The notes beneath the pieces are model-generated. The model was not told the origin of the DNA, did not search any database, and was given only the letters and a program-made list of their open reading frames with translations. The position numbers and the translations under genes were made by a program. From positions 62,001 through 126,000 of the forward strand of contig BMUD01000001.1 in assembly GCA_014650015.1 (NCBI GenBank): 64,000 nt of DNA, in the 5' to 3' direction. Shown one piece after another: positions 44,877 through 54,510 of this stretch (position 1 is its first letter; every line of letters begins with the position of its first letter). The stretch is from Streptomyces griseoloalbus (lineage in GTDB: Bacteria > Actinomycetota > Actinomycetes > Streptomycetales > Streptomycetaceae).

Positions 44877-45116
44877 TCTTTCTGTGAAGCGCGCCACAAA
44901 CCGTCCGGGTGATCAGGATGGCGGCCGTGATAAATCTTCACGACCGCCCGGCGTACACCACCCGTATGTTCCGCCGGGTGCGCCACCGAGCCGGTGACCG
45001 CCGGCCAGGCACGAGCGGGCTCCGCGAGTCCGCTCAGCTCCATCAGTCCGGGGGGATCGAGACCCGATCCGGAGCCGACAGCGGCCCGGGTCGGCATGGA
45101 GAAAGGCGCACCACAC

Positions 45117-46544
45117 ATGGCCTCAGCGCAGGTCGACACGGAGTCCGTACCCGAGGAGGGGTACGAGCGCGGGCTCAACAGCCGTCAGGTCCAGATGATC
45201 GCGATCGGCGGCGCCATCGGCGTCGGACTCTTCCTGGGAGCCGGGGCGAACATCGCCAAGGCGGGCCCCAGCCTGATCGTCATGTACGCCCTCGCCGGCG
45301 TGATCATCTTCTTCATCATGCGAGCGCTCGGTGAGCTCCTGCTCTACCGTCCCGTCTCGGGTTCCTTCGCCGAGTACTCGCGCGAGTTCCTCGGCCCCTT
45401 CTTCGGCTACTTCACCGGCTGGACGTACTGGCTGATGTGGGTGGTCACCGGCATGGCCGAGCTGACCGCCGCCGCGATCTACATCAACTACTGGTTCCCG
45501 GCCATCCCGCAATGGACGTCGGCGCTGGTCTTCCTGATCATCCTGTTCGGCGCCAACCTGATCTCGGTGAAGCTGTTCGGCGAGATCGAGTTCTGGTTCT
45601 CCATGGTCAAGGTCACCGCCATCATCGGCATGATCGTGATCGGCCTCGGCGTCCTCACCCTCGGCTTCAGCCAGGCCGGTGACACCGCCGCCGTCTCCAA
45701 CCTCTGGGCCTTCGACGGCTTCTTCCCCAAGGGCATCGGCTCGTCCCTGATGACTCTGCAGGGCGTCATGTTCGCCTACCTCGCCGTCGAACTGGTCGGT
45801 GTCACGGCCGGTGAGTCGGAGAACCCGGAGAAGACCCTCCCCAAGGCGATCAACACCCTGCCCTGGCGCATCGCCCTGTTCTACGTCGGCGCGCTCACCG
45901 TCATCCTGTGCGTGGTGAAGTGGACCGAGTTCTCCGAAGGGGTCAGCCCCTTCGTGAAGGCGTTCGCGGTCATCGGCATCCCGGCCGGCGCCGGCATCGT
46001 CAACTTCGTCGTGCTGACCGCGGCCCTGTCGTCCTGCAACTCCGGCATGTACTCCACCGGCCGCATGCTGCGCAACCTCGCCGACAACGGCGAGGCCCCG
46101 CGGGTCTTCAAGCGGCTGTCGTCCACCAAGACCCCGGCGCTCGGCATCGCCACCTCCGTGGTCTTCATGGGCATCGGCGTCGTCCTGAACTACACCGTCC
46201 CGGAGAAGGCCTTCGGCTACGTCACCTCCGTCGCCACCGCGGCCGGCATCTGGACCTGGCTGATGATCCTGATCAGCCACGTCCTCTACCGCCGCCAGGT
46301 CGTCGCGGGCCGGCTGCCCGCCTCGTCCTTCCCGGCGCCGGGCGGCTCGGTCTGCTCCTACATCGCCATCGCGTTCCTGCTCTTCGTCACCGGCCTGATC
46401 GCCTACGACGCGGACTCCAGGATCTGCCTCTACGTGATGGCCGGCTGGGCCGTCGCCCTCGGCATCGGCTGGGCGGTCCTCAAGAACCGCAACCCGGACG
46501 TCACCCGGCGCGGCGACGCCGAGTTCGAGAAGGTCGGCGGCTAG
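45117..46544 (+). CDS. Amino-acid permease (APC superfamily, AAT type)
   Basis: A 475-residue, 12-helix proton symporter. The start ERGLNSRQVQMIAIGGAIGVGLFLGAG is the AAT signature, with GELLLYRPVSGSFAEYSREFLGPF and an ending like AnsP/GabP-type carriers. It imports neutral or amide amino acids; the substrate is not determinable by eye. ATG 45117 is the start of homology; ATG 45096 is possible. It ends before a strong terminator hairpin. Confidence 0.88.
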   Translation: MASAQVDTESVPEEGYERGLNSRQVQMIAIGGAIGVGLFLGAGANIAKAGPSLIVMYALAGVIIFFIMRALGELLLYRPVSGSFAEYSREFLGPFFGYFTGWTYWLMWVVTGMAELTAAAIYINYWFPAIPQWTSALVFLIILFGANLISVKLFGEIEFWFSMVKVTAIIGMIVIGLGVLTLGFSQAGDTAAVSNLWAFDGFFPKGIGSSLMTLQGVMFAYLAVELVGVTAGESENPEKTLPKAINTLPWRIALFYVGALTVILCVVKWTEFSEGVSPFVKAFAVIGIPAGAGIVNFVVLTAALSSCNSGMYSTGRMLRNLADNGEAPRVFKRLSSTKTPALGIATSVVFMGIGVVLNYTVPEKAFGYVTSVATAAGIWTWLMILISHVLYRRQVVAGRLPASSFPAPGGSVCSYIAIAFLLFVTGLIAYDADSRICLYVMAGWAVALGIGWAVLKNRNPDVTRRGDAEFEKVGG

Positions 46545-46626
46545 GGCCCGACCTCACCGCGGACGCCGCGTCGCGGGGGAGCACTCGTGGCGCACCCCGC
46601 GGCCACCGCTCAAGGCGTCCGGCATA

Positions 46627-46665
46627 CGGGCTGTTCCGTACCACTCCTCGGTACGGAACAGCCCG
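46627..46665 (+). terminator. Terminator of the amino-acid permease
   Basis: CGGGCTGTTCCGTACC (46627-46642) and GGTACGGAACAGCCCG (46650-46665) are perfect 16-bp arms with a 7-base loop. Confidence 0.85.
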
Positions 46666-46684
46666 TCTGCTTATCCTGAGCCCC

Positions 46685-47107
46685 ATGCTGACCATCACCC
46701 AGGCCCTGTACGACCAGATCGTCGCCCACGCGCGCGAGGACCACCCCGACGAGGCGTGCGGCGTGGTGGCGGGGCCGGTGGGAGCCGGCCGCCCCGAGCG
46801 CTTCATCCCCATGCTGAACGCGGCCCGCTCGCCCACCTTCTACGAGTTCGACTCCCAGGACCTGCTGAAGCTGTACCGGGAGATGGACGACAACGACGAG
46901 GAGCCGGTGGTCATCTACCACTCCCACACGGCGACCGAGGCCTACCCGTCCCGCACCGACATCTCCTACGCCAACGAACCCGGCGCCCACTACGTCCTGG
47001 TCTCCACCGCCGACACCGACGGCGCCGGCGAGTTCCAGTTCCGCTCGTTCCGCATCCTGGACGGCGAGGTCACCGAGGAGGAGGTCGAGGTCGTCGAGGC
47101 GTACTGA
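46685..47107 (+). CDS. mec: JAMM metalloprotease Mec+ (CysO-cysteine hydrolase)
   Basis: A 140-residue zinc isopeptidase of the JAB1/MPN fold. The JAMM motif is complete: Glu23, His79 and His81 in YHSHTATEAYPSRTD with Ser89 and Asp92. In mycobacteria Mec+ releases cysteine from the CysO carrier after CysM has loaded it; the same three genes follow here. TATCCT (46672-46677) ends 7 nt before ATG 46685, suggesting a leaderless transcript separate from the downstream leader-peptide promoter. Confidence 0.9.
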   Translation: MLTITQALYDQIVAHAREDHPDEACGVVAGPVGAGRPERFIPMLNAARSPTFYEFDSQDLLKLYREMDDNDEEPVVIYHSHTATEAYPSRTDISYANEPGAHYVLVSTADTDGAGEFQFRSFRILDGEVTEEEVEVVEAY

Positions 47108-47169
47108 CCCCGCGATTCGGCAGGTCATCTCGTATCGCGGAAGGAAGGTGTCCGCAAGGTGAGATCACA

Positions 47170-47200
47170 TTCCGAAGGGCGGTCCGGGAATCGATACGAT
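47170..47200 (+). promoter_or_regulatory. Promoter of the cys leader peptide
   Basis: TTCCGA (47170-47175) and TACGAT (47195-47200), 19-bp spacer. The -10 ends 6 nt before ATG 47207, so the leader peptide would be translated from a leaderless transcript that continues into cysO. Confidence 0.5.
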
Positions 47201-47206
47201 GACCCC

Positions 47207-47302
47207 ATGGTTCTTCTCGACGTGAGCGAACAGGCGCCGGGCACGCTGCTCGTGGCGCGGCTCCACGTCGACCTGTGCAGGCTGAACAGCGCCATCTGTT
47301 GA
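47207..47302 (+). CDS. Cysteine-type leader peptide upstream of cysO
   Basis: A 31-codon ORF too short for routine gene finding. It ends ARLHVDLCRLNSAIC and then stops, the LHVDLCR-x-x-SA-x-C pattern of actinobacterial 'putative leader peptides' placed before sulfur-metabolism genes. Cysteine codons at position 24 and as the very last codon let the ribosome sense charged tRNA-Cys. It lies 102 bases before cysO. Low cysteine would stall translation at the end of the peptide and change expression of cysO and cysM. The mechanism is inferred; no clear terminator/antiterminator pair is visible. Confidence 0.8.
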   Translation: MVLLDVSEQAPGTLLVARLHVDLCRLNSAIC

Positions 47303-47404
47303 TCTTCCGCTGCCGCCGCAGGCCGTGAGCCGCGGTGCACTGCCGCGTGCCGACGCGCGCCCTGACGAACCCACGACAGACTCTTCCGACAGGAGCCCTC
47401 AGCC

Positions 47405-47683
47405 ATGGCCATCGAGGTCCGCATCCCCACCATCCTCCGCCAGTACACCGACGGTCAGAAGGCGGTGGAGGGCACCGGGAACACCCTCGCCGAGCTCTTC
47501 GCCGACCTCGAGACCCGGCACTCGGGCATCCACGCCCGCATCGTGGACGGCGAGCAGCTGCGCCGCTTCGTCAACGTCTACCTCAACGACGAGGACGTCC
47601 GCTTCCTCGACGGCATCGACACCAAGCTGTCCGACGGCGACAGCATCACGATCCTGCCGGCCGTGGCCGGCGGTATGGCCTGA
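47405..47683 (+). CDS. cysO: Sulfur-carrier protein CysO (MoaD/ThiS family)
   Basis: A 92-residue ubiquitin-like carrier. Its C-terminal thiocarboxylate donates sulfur to O-phosphoserine on CysM in a cysteine pathway that resists oxidative conditions. The fold shows IRIPTILRQY-type strands and ILPAVAGGMA at the end. The active form must end in GlyGly, but two residues (Met-Ala) follow, so proteolytic trimming is needed, plausibly by the neighbouring Mec+. AGGAG precedes ATG 47405. It ends six bases before cysM. Confidence 0.92.
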   Translation: MAIEVRIPTILRQYTDGQKAVEGTGNTLAELFADLETRHSGIHARIVDGEQLRRFVNVYLNDEDVRFLDGIDTKLSDGDSITILPAVAGGMA

Positions 47684-48640
<957 letters not shown>

Positions 48641-48657
48641 CACCCCACGCGGAAAAC

Positions 48658-48685
48658 GGGGCCGGAGCACGTCTCCGGCCCCTTT
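48658..48685 (+). terminator. Terminator of the cys genes
   Basis: GGGGCCGGA (48658-48666) and TCCGGCCCC (48674-48682) form a perfect stem, followed by TTT. Confidence 0.8.
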
Positions 48686-48716
48686 CGTGTCCCCGGTGCC
48701 GCCGCCCGCCGCGGGA

Positions 48717-48851
48717 TCACTCCCGCCCGTCGTCCCGCCCGGACCTCCGCCGTCCCCGGTCCCGGTGCCTCCGGCCCCACCCGTCGACGAGCGTGGCAAC
48801 CAGCGCGAGCAGTATCACCGCGACGAGGGCGAGCCACCAGGACGGGGTCAT
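48717..48851 (-). CDS. Possible 44-residue single-helix membrane protein
   Basis: ATG 48851 opens MTPSWWLALVAVILLALVATL, a clear membrane helix, followed by a very basic/acidic tail (GRRHRDRGRRRSGRDDGRE). No ribosome site is strong. Such tiny membrane proteins occur in Streptomyces, and the hydrophobic pattern is hard to get by chance, but I cannot name a family. The rest of the 414-bp gap between cysM and the MBL gene holds the terminator and nothing else clear. Confidence 0.5.
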   Translation of the reverse strand: MTPSWWLALVAVILLALVATLVDGWGRRHRDRGRRRSGRDDGRE

Positions 48852-49054
48852 GCCCCGACGGTACCGGCGCGAGCCACCCCCGCGCGCCCCCTTCCGTCCC
48901 CGGCACGCGCCCCTTCCAGCCGAACCGGTGACAGCACAGGTGAGTTCGCCCACAACGGCCACGGGTGGAGGAGCGACCACAGGTTTTGCGCCTTACGCTC
49001 GACAAACCGCACGACCCCCGTCTCTCCACACCCGCCAGCGGAGGTTTCTGCTTC

Positions 49055-49807
49055 ATGAAGCTCACCGTCGTCGGCTGCTCGGGGTCGTTCCCGTCCGCGG
49101 ATTCGGCCTGCTCGAGCTACCTCGTCGAGGCCGACGGCTTCCGGCTGCTCCTCGACATGGGCAACGGTGCCCTGGGCGAGCTGCAGCGCCACTGCGGTCT
49201 CTACGACCTCGACGCGATCTTCCTCAGCCACCTGCACGCCGACCACTGCATCGACATGTGCGCCTACTTCGTGGCGCGCTACTACCGGCACGACGGCGGC
49301 CGCTGCGCCCCCCTGCCGGTCTACGGACCCGAGGGCACCGAGCACCGGCTGACCACCGCCTACGGCGACACCCCCTCGGCCTCCTCCATGAGCGAGGTCT
49401 TCGACTTCCACACGGTCAAGCCGTCCACCTTCGAGATCGGCCCGTTCCTCGTGCACACCGAGCGCGTCGCCCACCCGGTCGAGGCCTACGGCATCCGCAT
49501 CGAACACGGCGGGAGGACGCTCACGTACTCCGGCGACACGGGCGTCAGCCCCGCGCTCGACGACCTCGCCCGCGACGCCGACCTCTTCCTGTGCGAGGCC
49601 GCCTTCACGCACGGCAAGGAGAACATCCCCGACCTGCACCTCAACGGCCGCCAGGCGGGTGAGACCGCGGCCCGCGCCCACGCCCGCCGCCTGATCCTCA
49701 CCCACATCCCGCCGTGGACCGACCCGCAGGTCAACCTCACCGACGCCCGCGCGGTGTACCACGGCCCGGTGGGGCTGGCGGCGCCCCGGGCGACGTACGA
49801 GATCTGA
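49055..49807 (+). CDS. Metallo-beta-lactamase-fold cyclic-nucleotide phosphodiesterase-like protein
   Basis: A 250-residue MBL-fold hydrolase with the HLHADH metal motif (His59, His61, Asp63, His64), a further metal Asp in TYSGDTG and a late His in LTHIPPW. Position between cysM and rph matches M. tuberculosis Rv1339, reported as an atypical class II cyclic-AMP phosphodiesterase, so cAMP or 2',3'-cyclic nucleotide hydrolysis is the best guess. RNase Z-like activity is the main alternative, given the GNGALGELQRHCGLYDLDAIFLSHLH framework. GGAGG lies 9 nt before ATG 49055; the GTG at 48965 adds a non-conserved tail. Confidence 0.82.
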   Translation: MKLTVVGCSGSFPSADSACSSYLVEADGFRLLLDMGNGALGELQRHCGLYDLDAIFLSHLHADHCIDMCAYFVARYYRHDGGRCAPLPVYGPEGTEHRLTTAYGDTPSASSMSEVFDFHTVKPSTFEIGPFLVHTERVAHPVEAYGIRIEHGGRTLTYSGDTGVSPALDDLARDADLFLCEAAFTHGKENIPDLHLNGRQAGETAARAHARRLILTHIPPWTDPQVNLTDARAVYHGPVGLAAPRATYEI

Positions 49808-49816
49808 CGCGAAACC

Positions 49817-49859
49817 ACCGGGGTCCCCGCGAACCGTCACGGCTCGCGGGGACCCCGGT
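49817..49859. terminator. Bidirectional terminator, 16-bp stem
   Basis: ACCGGGGTCCCCGCGA (49817-49832) and TCGCGGGGACCCCGGT (49844-49859) are perfect arms between convergent genes. Confidence 0.88.
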
Positions 49860-49880
49860 GTCATGTCGTACGAGGACGGC

Positions 49881-51128
49881 TCACGCCTTCGTGGTGTCCT
49901 CGACCTCCTCCTCGGGCTCGCGGCCCGGGGTCGGCAGGTTGAACTTGGTGATCGCGAAGCGGAAGAGCCCGTAGTAGACCGCCGCGAAGACCAGACCGAT
50001 CGGGATGATCAGCCAGGGCTTGGTCGCCAGGCTCCAGTTGAGCCCGTAGTCGATGGCGCCCGCGGAGAACGTGAAGCCCGCGTGTACCCCGAGCGCCCAG
50101 GTGATCGCCATGGACAGCGCGGTGAGCACCGCGTGGATCGCGTACAGCACCGGGGCGATGAACATGAACGAGAACTCGATCGGCTCGGTCACACCGGTCA
50201 CGAAGGACGTCAGCGCGAGCGAGACCATCATGCCCATCACGGCCTTGCGGCGCTCCGGACGGGCGGCGTGCGCGATGGCGATGGCGGCGGCCGGGAGGCC
50301 GAACATCATGATCGGGAAGAAGCCCGACATGAACTGACCGGCGTCGGGGTCACCGGCGAAGAACCGGTTCAGGTCGCCGTGCACGAGCTCGCCCGCGGCG
50401 TTGGTGAAGTCGCCGATCTGGAACCAGGAGACGGTGTTGACGAACTGGTGCATGCCGATCGGGATCAGCGCGCGGTTGATCAGACCGAACAGACCGGCGC
50501 CCGCGGCGCCCAGACCGGTGATCCACTCACCGGCGTCGGAGATGACCTCGCCGATCGGCTCCCACACCAGACCGAAGAAGACGCCCATGGCGGTGCCGAC
50601 GAAGGCCATGATGATCGGGACGAGCCGGCGGCCGTTGAAGAAGCCCAGCCAGTCCACCAGCTTCTTGCGGTGGTAGCGCTGCCACAGGACCGCGGCCAGC
50701 AGACCCATCAGGATGCCGCCGAGGACACCGGGGTTGTTGTAGGTCGCGGCTATGTCCGCGCCGTCCTGCACCTTCGCCTCGGTGACCGGGAACGCCTTCA
50801 GGACGTTGCTGTAGACCAGGAAGCCGACGAGGGCGGCGAGGGCCGTGGAGCCGTCGGCCTTCTTGGCGAAGCCGATCGCGACGCCGATGCAGAACAGCAT
50901 CGGGAGGTTGTCGAAGATCGCGCCGCCCGCCGTGGCGAACACCGCGGTGACCTTGTCGGGCAGGTTCAGCTTGTCCTGGACGTCCGCCTGGCCGAGCCGG
51001 AGCAGGATGCCCGCCGCCGGCAGGACGGCGATCGGGAGCTGAAGGCTGCGGCCGACCTTCTGCAGGCCCTGGAACAGGCCGGATCCCCGCTTCTTCGCGG
51101 GGGCCGCCGAGGCAGTGGCGGTGCTCAT
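49881..51128 (-). CDS. nagE2: GlcNAc PTS permease EIIC (NagE2)
   Basis: A 415-residue PTS membrane component of the glucose/GlcNAc family. It has about ten helices, QLPIAVLPAAGILLRLGQAD at the start, GFFNGRRLVPIIMAF, and the substrate region VTGVTEPIEFSFMFIAPVLY with the TEPIEF motif. There are no EIIA or EIIB domains; the C terminus ends REPEEEVEDTTKA, identical to that of NagE1. In S. coelicolor NagE2 is the main GlcNAc transporter. Two DasR operators lie directly upstream of its ATG (51144-51175). Confidence 0.93.
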   Translation of the reverse strand: MSTATASAAPAKKRGSGLFQGLQKVGRSLQLPIAVLPAAGILLRLGQADVQDKLNLPDKVTAVFATAGGAIFDNLPMLFCIGVAIGFAKKADGSTALAALVGFLVYSNVLKAFPVTEAKVQDGADIAATYNNPGVLGGILMGLLAAVLWQRYHRKKLVDWLGFFNGRRLVPIIMAFVGTAMGVFFGLVWEPIGEVISDAGEWITGLGAAGAGLFGLINRALIPIGMHQFVNTVSWFQIGDFTNAAGELVHGDLNRFFAGDPDAGQFMSGFFPIMMFGLPAAAIAIAHAARPERRKAVMGMMVSLALTSFVTGVTEPIEFSFMFIAPVLYAIHAVLTALSMAITWALGVHAGFTFSAGAIDYGLNWSLATKPWLIIPIGLVFAAVYYGLFRFAITKFNLPTPGREPEEEVEDTTKA

Positions 51129-51143
51129 ACTTCCTCCATCGGT

Positions 51144-51175
51144 GGTGGTCTACACCACTACTGGTGTAGACCTGT
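51144..51175. promoter_or_regulatory. Two adjacent DasR operators (dre) upstream of nagE2
   Basis: GGTGGTCTACACCACT (51144-51159) and ACTGGTGTAGACCTGT (51160-51175) match the dre palindrome core TGGT-n4-ACCA; the first is perfect, the second has one mismatch in the right half. They abut with 16-bp periodicity. DasR binding is relieved by glucosamine-6-phosphate. Confidence 0.9.
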
Positions 51176-51282
51176 TCTAGCACGATGAAGGCCACGTAAG
51201 GAACCCGCGGATCCGCAACCGCCGGGCTACGCACCGTGCCTGCCCGAAACCGCGGACCGGAACCGCCCCGGGGCACATCGAA

Positions 51283-51312
51283 AAGCCCCCGGACCACAGG
51301 GTCCGAGGGCTT
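51283..51312 (-). terminator. Intrinsic terminator of nagE1
   Basis: The minus strand reads AAGCCCTCGGACC, CTGT, GGTCCGGGGGCTT, then TT, a 13-bp stem with one mismatch and a short U-run. Confidence 0.8.
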
Positions 51313-51337
51313 GAACAGCCACCCCCACCTTAAGAGA

Positions 51338-52645
51338 TCACGCCTTCGTCGTGTCCTCGACCTCCTCCTCCGGCTCCCGCCCCGGAGTCCTCAGATCGAA
51401 CCGCGTGATCGCGAACCGGAAGATCACGTAGTACACCACCGCGAAGCACAACCCGATCGGAATGACCGCCCACGGCCGGGTCGCCAGATTCCAGTTGATG
51501 ACGTAGTCGATCAGCCCCGCCGAGAAGCTGAACCCGTCGTGCACCCCCAGCCCCCACGTCACCGCCATCGACACACCCGTCAGCACCGCGTGCACCACGT
51601 ACAACAACGGCGCGACGAACAGGAACGAGTACTCGATCGGCTCCGTGATCCCCGTGACGAACGACGTCAGCGCCACCGACAGCATCAGCCCGCCGACCTC
51701 CTTGCGCCGGGCCGGCCGCGCACAGTGCGTGATCGCCAACGCCGCCGCCGGCAGCGCGAACATCATGATCGGGAAGAAACCCGACAGGAACTGCCCCGCC
51801 CCCGGGTCGCCCGCCAGGAACATGTTGATGTCACCGTGCACCACCGAACCGTCCGGCTTGGTGTAGCTGCCGAACTGGAACCAGATGGGCACGTTCAGGA
51901 ACTGGTGCAACCCCACCACCAGCAACGCCCGGTTCGCGATCCCGAACACACCCGCGCCCCACGCGCCCAGACCGCTCATCCAGTCGCTGAAACCCTCCAG
52001 CGCGTCACCGACCGGCGGCCACACCCACAGGCACAACGCCGCGAACACGATCGCCGCGAACGCCATGATGATCGGGACGAGACGGCGGCCGTTGAAGAAG
52101 CCGAGCCAGTCCACCAGCTTCGTACGGTGGAACCGCTGCCAGGAATACGCCGCCATCAGCCCGATGACGATGCCCCCGAACACCCCCGGATTCTGATAAG
52201 TGAACGCGGTCACCGTCCCGTCGGTCACCTGGCAGCCCACCATCGGCACCGCCTTCGACCCCTCCGGACAGTCCTGCGGGAACTGACGCAGCACGTTGTA
52301 GTAGACGAGGAACCCCACCACCGCCGCCAGCGCCGTCGAACCGTCCGCCTTCTTCGCCATCCCGATGGCCACACCCACACAGAACAGCAGCGGCAACCCC
52401 AGCGAACCGTCCAGCAGCGCCCCACCCGCGCCCACCATCACCTTGGAGACGTCCGTCCAGCCCAGACCGTCGTCCCCGAACACATCCGGCTGCCCCAGCC
52501 GGTTCAGGATGCCCGCCGCCGGCAGCACCGCGATCGGCAGCTGCAGACTGCGCCCCATCTTCTGCAACCCCTGGAACAACCGGTTCCAGCGTTCCCGCGC
52601 GGGACCCGCCGCGCTCCCGGCGCCGGCCGGACTCTCGGTACTCAT
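51338..52645 (-). CDS. nagE1: GlcNAc PTS permease EIIC (NagE1)
   Basis: A 435-residue paralogue of NagE2 with the same helices and the TEPIEYSFLFVAPLLY motif. It differs by an insertion of about 20 residues in the third periplasmic loop (DCPEGSKAVPMVGC), which adds two cysteines that could form a disulfide. ATG 52645 is the start; the upstream frame is non-coding. It is divergent from nagF, sharing one DasR operator. The tandem pair probably arose by duplication; the C-terminal 13 residues remain identical. Confidence 0.92.
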   Translation of the reverse strand: MSTESPAGAGSAAGPARERWNRLFQGLQKMGRSLQLPIAVLPAAGILNRLGQPDVFGDDGLGWTDVSKVMVGAGGALLDGSLGLPLLFCVGVAIGMAKKADGSTALAAVVGFLVYYNVLRQFPQDCPEGSKAVPMVGCQVTDGTVTAFTYQNPGVFGGIVIGLMAAYSWQRFHRTKLVDWLGFFNGRRLVPIIMAFAAIVFAALCLWVWPPVGDALEGFSDWMSGLGAWGAGVFGIANRALLVVGLHQFLNVPIWFQFGSYTKPDGSVVHGDINMFLAGDPGAGQFLSGFFPIMMFALPAAALAITHCARPARRKEVGGLMLSVALTSFVTGITEPIEYSFLFVAPLLYVVHAVLTGVSMAVTWGLGVHDGFSFSAGLIDYVINWNLATRPWAVIPIGLCFAVVYYVIFRFAITRFDLRTPGREPEEEVEDTTKA

Positions 52646-52733
52646 CCGGTCCCCTTCCCTCAGAGGCGGTCGGGCGGCGGGCGCACGGGCGCACACGCGG
52701 GCACGCGTCAGCGGTTTTGCGACAGCCCACCCC

Positions 52734-52749
52734 GGTGGTGTAGACCAGT
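52734..52749. promoter_or_regulatory. DasR operator between nagE1 and nagF
   Basis: GGTGGTGTAGACCAGT contains the perfect core TGGT-GTAG-ACCA. It lies between divergent genes and can control both. Confidence 0.88.
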
Positions 52750-52868
52750 GAGGCAGGACGGTCCCGCTGTCGTGACGTCATCATTCGGCACCCACGACAT
52801 GACCGCTCGCAAAGATGGGCCAACTGTGGGTTACTGCGACAAAGCGGTTCGGATCAGGGAGAGCGAAC

Positions 52869-53102
52869 ATGGCCACGAAGGCTGAGAAGATCGTTGCCGG
52901 GCTCGGCGGCATCGACAACATCGAAGAGGTCGAAGGCTGCATCACCCGCCTCCGCACCGAAGTCGTGGACCCCGCCAAGGTCGACGAAGCCGCCCTCAAG
53001 GCCGCCGGCGCCCACGGCGTCGTCAAGATGGGCAGCGCCATCCAGGTCGTCATCGGCACCGACGCCGACCCCGTCGCGGCCGAAATCGAAGACATGATGT
53101 GA
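52869..53102 (+). CDS. nagF: GlcNAc PTS EIIB component (NagF)
   Basis: A 77-residue free-standing EIIB. Cys24 in EVEGCITRLRTEV is the phosphocysteine that passes phosphate from EIIA (Crr) to GlcNAc as it crosses NagE. GGGAGAG lies 5 nt before ATG 52869. Separate EIIB and EIIC genes are typical for Streptomyces. TGAGCCAG is repeated around the stop codon (53100-53120). Confidence 0.94.
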   Translation: MATKAEKIVAGLGGIDNIEEVEGCITRLRTEVVDPAKVDEAALKAAGAHGVVKMGSAIQVVIGTDADPVAAEIEDMM

Positions 53103-53132
53103 GCCAGTGAGCCAGTGAGCCACGGCCACACC

Positions 53133-53168
53133 TTCGGGGCCCCCTCCCACCGCGGAAGGGGCCCCGAA
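53133..53168 (+). terminator. Terminator of nagF
   Basis: TTCGGGGCCCC (53133-53143) and GGGGCCCCGAA (53158-53168) are perfect arms with a 14-base loop. Confidence 0.8.
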
Positions 53169-53193
53169 CACCGCTACGGCTAGGCTCGACGCC

Positions 53194-53931
<738 letters not shown>

Positions 53932-54072
53932 AGGACGCACCAAGACAGGTGGCCGACGCGGAGCAACCGCGCCGGCCACCCCCGCGTCTGAACAGGTACG
54001 GGCGCACGGCTCAACCCCGGGCGCCCGGCCAACGAACCGGGCCGACCGGCCCGACGAGGGAGGGACCGTTCC

Positions 54073-54471
54073 ATGGCCGCGAGCCGCCGACGCCGCACCA
54101 CAGCCGTCGCCGCCACCCTGGCAGCCGTCGCGCTGACCGCCGGACTCACCACCGGCTGCGCCGCCGTCGACAAGGCACTGGACTGCGTCCAGACCGCCGA
54201 CGCCATCGCCGACAGCGTCACGGACATGCAGCAGGCCGTCGAGAACGCCTCCAACGACGTCACCCAGCTCGAGGAATCCCTCGACAACATCGACAAGAAC
54301 CTCGGCGACCTCGGCGACAAGACCGACAACGCCGACGTCGGCGCGGCCGTCGACAACCTCGGAAAGGCCGTCGAGAACGTCCGCACCTCCATCGAGAACG
54401 GCGACAAGACCCCCGACGTCAGCCCCGTCACCGACGCCGCCGGCGAACTGACCAAGGTCTGCACCCCGTAG
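54073..54471 (+). CDS. Small lipoprotein with coiled-coil
   Basis: A 132-residue exported lipoprotein. A twin-arginine-rich signal (AASRRRRTTAVAATL) ends in lipobox LTTGC (Cys29). The mature part is an acidic coiled coil (SDMQQ-type heptads: VENASNDVTQLEESLDNIDKNLGDLGDKTDN). Two cysteines (37 and 130) could form a disulfide. It lies inside the rph-rdgB interval. Function unknown; it may be a cell-envelope structural protein. Confidence 0.8.
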   Translation: MAASRRRRTTAVAATLAAVALTAGLTTGCAAVDKALDCVQTADAIADSVTDMQQAVENASNDVTQLEESLDNIDKNLGDLGDKTDNADVGAAVDNLGKAVENVRTSIENGDKTPDVSPVTDAAGELTKVCTP

Positions 54472-54483
54472 CGAACGAGTCAC

Positions 54484-54510
54484 CATGGGCCCAGGGATAC
54501 TGGGCCCATG
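54484..54510. promoter_or_regulatory. Inverted repeat covering the rdgB start codon
   Basis: CATGGGCCCA (54484-54493) and TGGGCCCATG (54501-54510) are perfect 10-bp arms around GGGATAC. The second arm ends in the ATG of rdgB. The loop contains the likely -10 (ATACTG), so the repeat overlaps the whole core promoter of a probably leaderless gene. Confidence 0.65.
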
